Assembly: GCF_039503195.1 (NCBI RefSeq)
Contig: NZ_JBCJKP010000001.1
Coordinates: 10,478,001 to 10,542,000, forward strand
Direction: 5' to 3'
Source of the DNA: Streptomyces mirabilis
Lineage (GTDB): Bacteria > Actinomycetota > Actinomycetes > Streptomycetales > Streptomycetaceae
DNA: 64,000 nt
A program made the position numbers and the translations under genes. Shown here one piece after another: positions 62,225-64,000 of the stretch (the stretch's first letter is position 1; each line of letters starts with the position of its first letter). The notes under the pieces were generated by a model. That model was not told the origin of the DNA. It ran no database searches and saw only the letters and a list, made by a program, of their open reading frames with translations.

Positions 62225-63421
62225 GTGACTCAGCAGGTTCGGGCTTTGGCAGGAACGCGGGTGATCGACGCCGCGACGATGGTCGCGGGCCCGCTGGGCG
62301 CGTCGATCCTGGCTGACTTCGGTGCCGACGTGGTCAAGGTGGAGCCCATCGCAGGGGACGAGTCCCGTACGTTCGGCCCCGGCCGAAACGGCATGAGCGG
62401 TGTCTACGCCGGGGTCAACCGGAACAAGCGGGCGATCGCACTCGATCTGCGCACGGAGGAGGGCCGGGAGCTCTTCCACGAGCTGTGCGCCAGCGCCGAC
62501 GTGCTGATCGAGAACATGCTCCCCGCTGCCCACGCCAAGTTCGGCCTGACCGCCGAGGAGCTCCGGGAGCGCCACCCCCACCTGATCTGCCTGAACGTGA
62601 GCGGTTACGGCGACAGCGGCCCGTCGGCCGGCCGGCCCGCGCTGGATCCTGTCGCCCAGGCCCTCACCGGCATGATCCAGGCCACCGGGGACTCCGACGG
62701 CCGCGGCATCAAGGCCGGCCCGCCGGTGGCCGACAGCTCGGCCGGATACCTGGTCGCCATCGCGGCCCTGGTCTCGCTCTTCGCGAAGCAGAAGACCGGA
62801 GCCGGCCAGAACGGCTCGGTGTCACTGGTGGCCTCGCTGTTCCACCTTCAGTCGCCGTGGCTGGGCCAGTACATGCTGGCCGACTACGTGGCACCGCGCG
62901 TCGGCAACGCGAGCAACTTCTACGCGCCGTACAACGCGTACGCGACGCGCGACGGCGGGGCCGTCCACGTCGTCGCCTTCAACGACCGGCACTTCGAGCG
63001 GTTCGTGAAGGCGGCCGGCGCCGAGCACCTGCTCGACGACGAGCGGTTCACGAACGCGGCGAGCCGGCTGGCCCACCGCGAGGAACTCGACGTGGTGCTC
63101 GCACCCTGGTTCGCCGAGCGCGACCGGGACGACATCGTCACCCTGCTCACCGACCAGAACATCATCTGCGCCCCGGTCCTCGCGTACGACGAGGCCGTGG
63201 AGCACCCCCAGATCCGCGCGCTCGAACTGGTCGTCGACCTGGAGAGCAAGGCCCTCGGCGAGGTCCGGGTGCCGGGCCTGCCGATCAAGCTGTCGGACAC
63301 TCCCGGCCGTGTGGAGCGTCCGCCGACCGCCCTGGGCGAGCACACCGCCGAGCTTCTCAAGGAGCTCGGCCACAACGACCAAGACATCGCACGGCTGCTG
63401 GCCGCGCGCGTCGTCCGCTGA
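62225..63421 (+). CDS. CaiB/BaiF-family (class III) CoA-transferase
   Basis: A 398-residue class III CoA-transferase that moves CoA between carboxylic acids. It has the family start LAGTRVIDAATMVAGPLGAS, the CoA-binding NRNKRAIALDLRTEEGRELF, the catalytic aspartate in RPALDPVAQALTGM, and the C-terminal GLPIKLSDTPG. GTG 62225 lacks a good ribosome site but agrees with the family N-terminus. It is followed within 30 bases by an LLM oxidoreductase, so the two form an operon. Confidence 0.93.
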   Translation: MTQQVRALAGTRVIDAATMVAGPLGASILADFGADVVKVEPIAGDESRTFGPGRNGMSGVYAGVNRNKRAIALDLRTEEGRELFHELCASADVLIENMLPAAHAKFGLTAEELRERHPHLICLNVSGYGDSGPSAGRPALDPVAQALTGMIQATGDSDGRGIKAGPPVADSSAGYLVAIAALVSLFAKQKTGAGQNGSVSLVASLFHLQSPWLGQYMLADYVAPRVGNASNFYAPYNAYATRDGGAVHVVAFNDRHFERFVKAAGAEHLLDDERFTNAASRLAHREELDVVLAPWFAERDRDDIVTLLTDQNIICAPVLAYDEAVEHPQIRALELVVDLESKALGEVRVPGLPIKLSDTPGRVERPPTALGEHTAELLKELGHNDQDIARLLAARVVR

Positions 63422-63449
63422 ACTCACAACGTCCTGACAGGAGCATCAC

Positions 63450-64000
63450 ATGAAGGTTGGTATCAGGATCCCCGGCGCCGGTCCCTGGGCCGGACCGGAC
63501 GCGATCAGCGAGGTCTCCCGCTACGCGGAGAAGATCGGCTTCGACTCGCTGTGGATGACTGACCACGTGGCCCTGCCCACGAAGGTGGAGACGGCCTACC
63601 CGTACACCGCCGACGGCAAGTTCCTCTGGGCGCCCGAAACCCCCTACCTGGACTGCCTCACCGCGCTGACCTGGGCCGCGGCCGCGACGGAGACCGTCGA
63701 GCTGGGCACGTCCTGCCTGATCCTGCCGTGGCGCCCGCTGGTACAGACGTCGAAGACGCTGGTGAGCATCGACGTCCTGTCCAAGGGCCGCCTGTCCGTC
63801 GCCATCGGCGTCGGCTGGATGAAGGAGCAGTTCGAGGCGCTGGGCGCGCCGTTCAAGGACCGCGGCCGCCGGGTGACCGAGATGGTCAAGGCCATGCGTC
63901 AGATGTGGACCGAGGACGAGGTCTCCTGGGACGGCGACTTCTACAACCTGCACGACTTCATGATGTTCCCCAAACCCGTGCGCGGCACGATACCGGTCTG
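63450..64000 (+). CDS. LLM-class (F420-dependent type) oxidoreductase, 3' end outside window
   Basis: ATG 63450, with ACAGGAG seven bases upstream, opens a frame to the right edge (183 residues visible). It is a luciferase-like TIM barrel: RYAEKIGFDSLWMTDHVALP, TVELGTSCLILPWRPLVQTS, SKGRLSVAIGVGWMKEQFEA and RGRRVTEMVKAMRQMW are characteristic of the actinobacterial TIGR03619 group, which uses F420. It probably acts on the acyl-CoA made by the CoA-transferase. Confidence 0.92.
   Translation, partial: MKVGIRIPGAGPWAGPDAISEVSRYAEKIGFDSLWMTDHVALPTKVETAYPYTADGKFLWAPETPYLDCLTALTWAAAATETVELGTSCLILPWRPLVQTSKTLVSIDVLSKGRLSVAIGVGWMKEQFEALGAPFKDRGRRVTEMVKAMRQMWTEDEVSWDGDFYNLHDFMMFPKPVRGTIPV

Overview
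The window is very GC-rich (third codon positions nearly all G or C), with frequent GTG and TTG starts, many regulators, an XRE/DUF397 pair, SpoIIE-type phosphatases and FAD, F420 and mycothiol-type enzymes. This points to an actinomycete, most likely a Streptomyces. The density of broken genes and insertion-sequence remnants suits a chromosome arm rather than the core. The organism assignment is inference from gene style; no rRNA or tRNA gene was seen.

Layout, left to right. 1-3.4 kb: the end of a LysR regulator with a hexanucleotide repeat, then a Tat-exported molybdenum hydroxylase and its [2Fe-2S] subunit. 3.4-8.4 kb: OsmC; a ParA-like ATPase overlapping a 74-residue partner; a helical protein; an RsbW-like ATPase divergent from a DUF397/XRE pair across a perfect palindrome; and a PF04672-type methyltransferase. 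8.6-13.1 kb: phosphoglucomutase, a junction of two gene fragments, and a TetR/alcohol dehydrogenase divergent pair. 13.2-22.4 kb: a PAS-PAS-GAF-SpoIIE phosphatase convergent with a four-gene operon in which a GAF-GAF-SpoIIE-HATPase protein is translationally coupled to a sugar ABC transporter. 22.7-25.7 kb: an SDR gene split by an IS5 remnant and an intact IS701-family element. 25.7-35.7 kb: mostly intact genes (TPR protein, DUF5709, ADP-ribosylglycohydrolase, polysaccharide deacetylase, thioesterase, LysE/Lrp, esterase/MarR). 35.8-39.7 kb: decayed genes around a pirin-GNAT fusion and an AhpD-like protein. 39.7-43.6 kb: two membrane glycosyltransferases downstream of an ECF sigma/anti-sigma pair. 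43.9-51.9 kb: HAD phosphatase, acyl-CoA synthetase, quinone oxidoreductase, broken aldo/keto reductase, ankyrin protein, epoxide-hydrolase-like enzyme, TetR and VOC protein. 51.9-54 kb: gene debris, including an aldehyde dehydrogenase head joined to a TehA-like transporter tail. 54.4-58.5 kb: GlxA-type regulator, NTF2-like protein, 3-methyladenine glycosylase and an MFS exporter. 58.6-60.3 kb: an IS3 remnant with a piece of an IS110 element inside orfA. 60.3-64 kb: a likely catabolic locus (muconolactone-isomerase-like protein, NMT1-like protein, CoA-transferase, F420-type LLM oxidoreductase running off the window).

Two themes stand out. The first is the physical and translational coupling of a stress-type phosphatase/ATPase sensor to a sugar transporter, with a second SpoIIE phosphatase meeting it tail to tail. 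The second is the repeated loss of internal segments of about 60-80 codons, or fusion of unrelated fragments, in genes across the window. This implies strong deletional decay, or an assembly problem that should be excluded.
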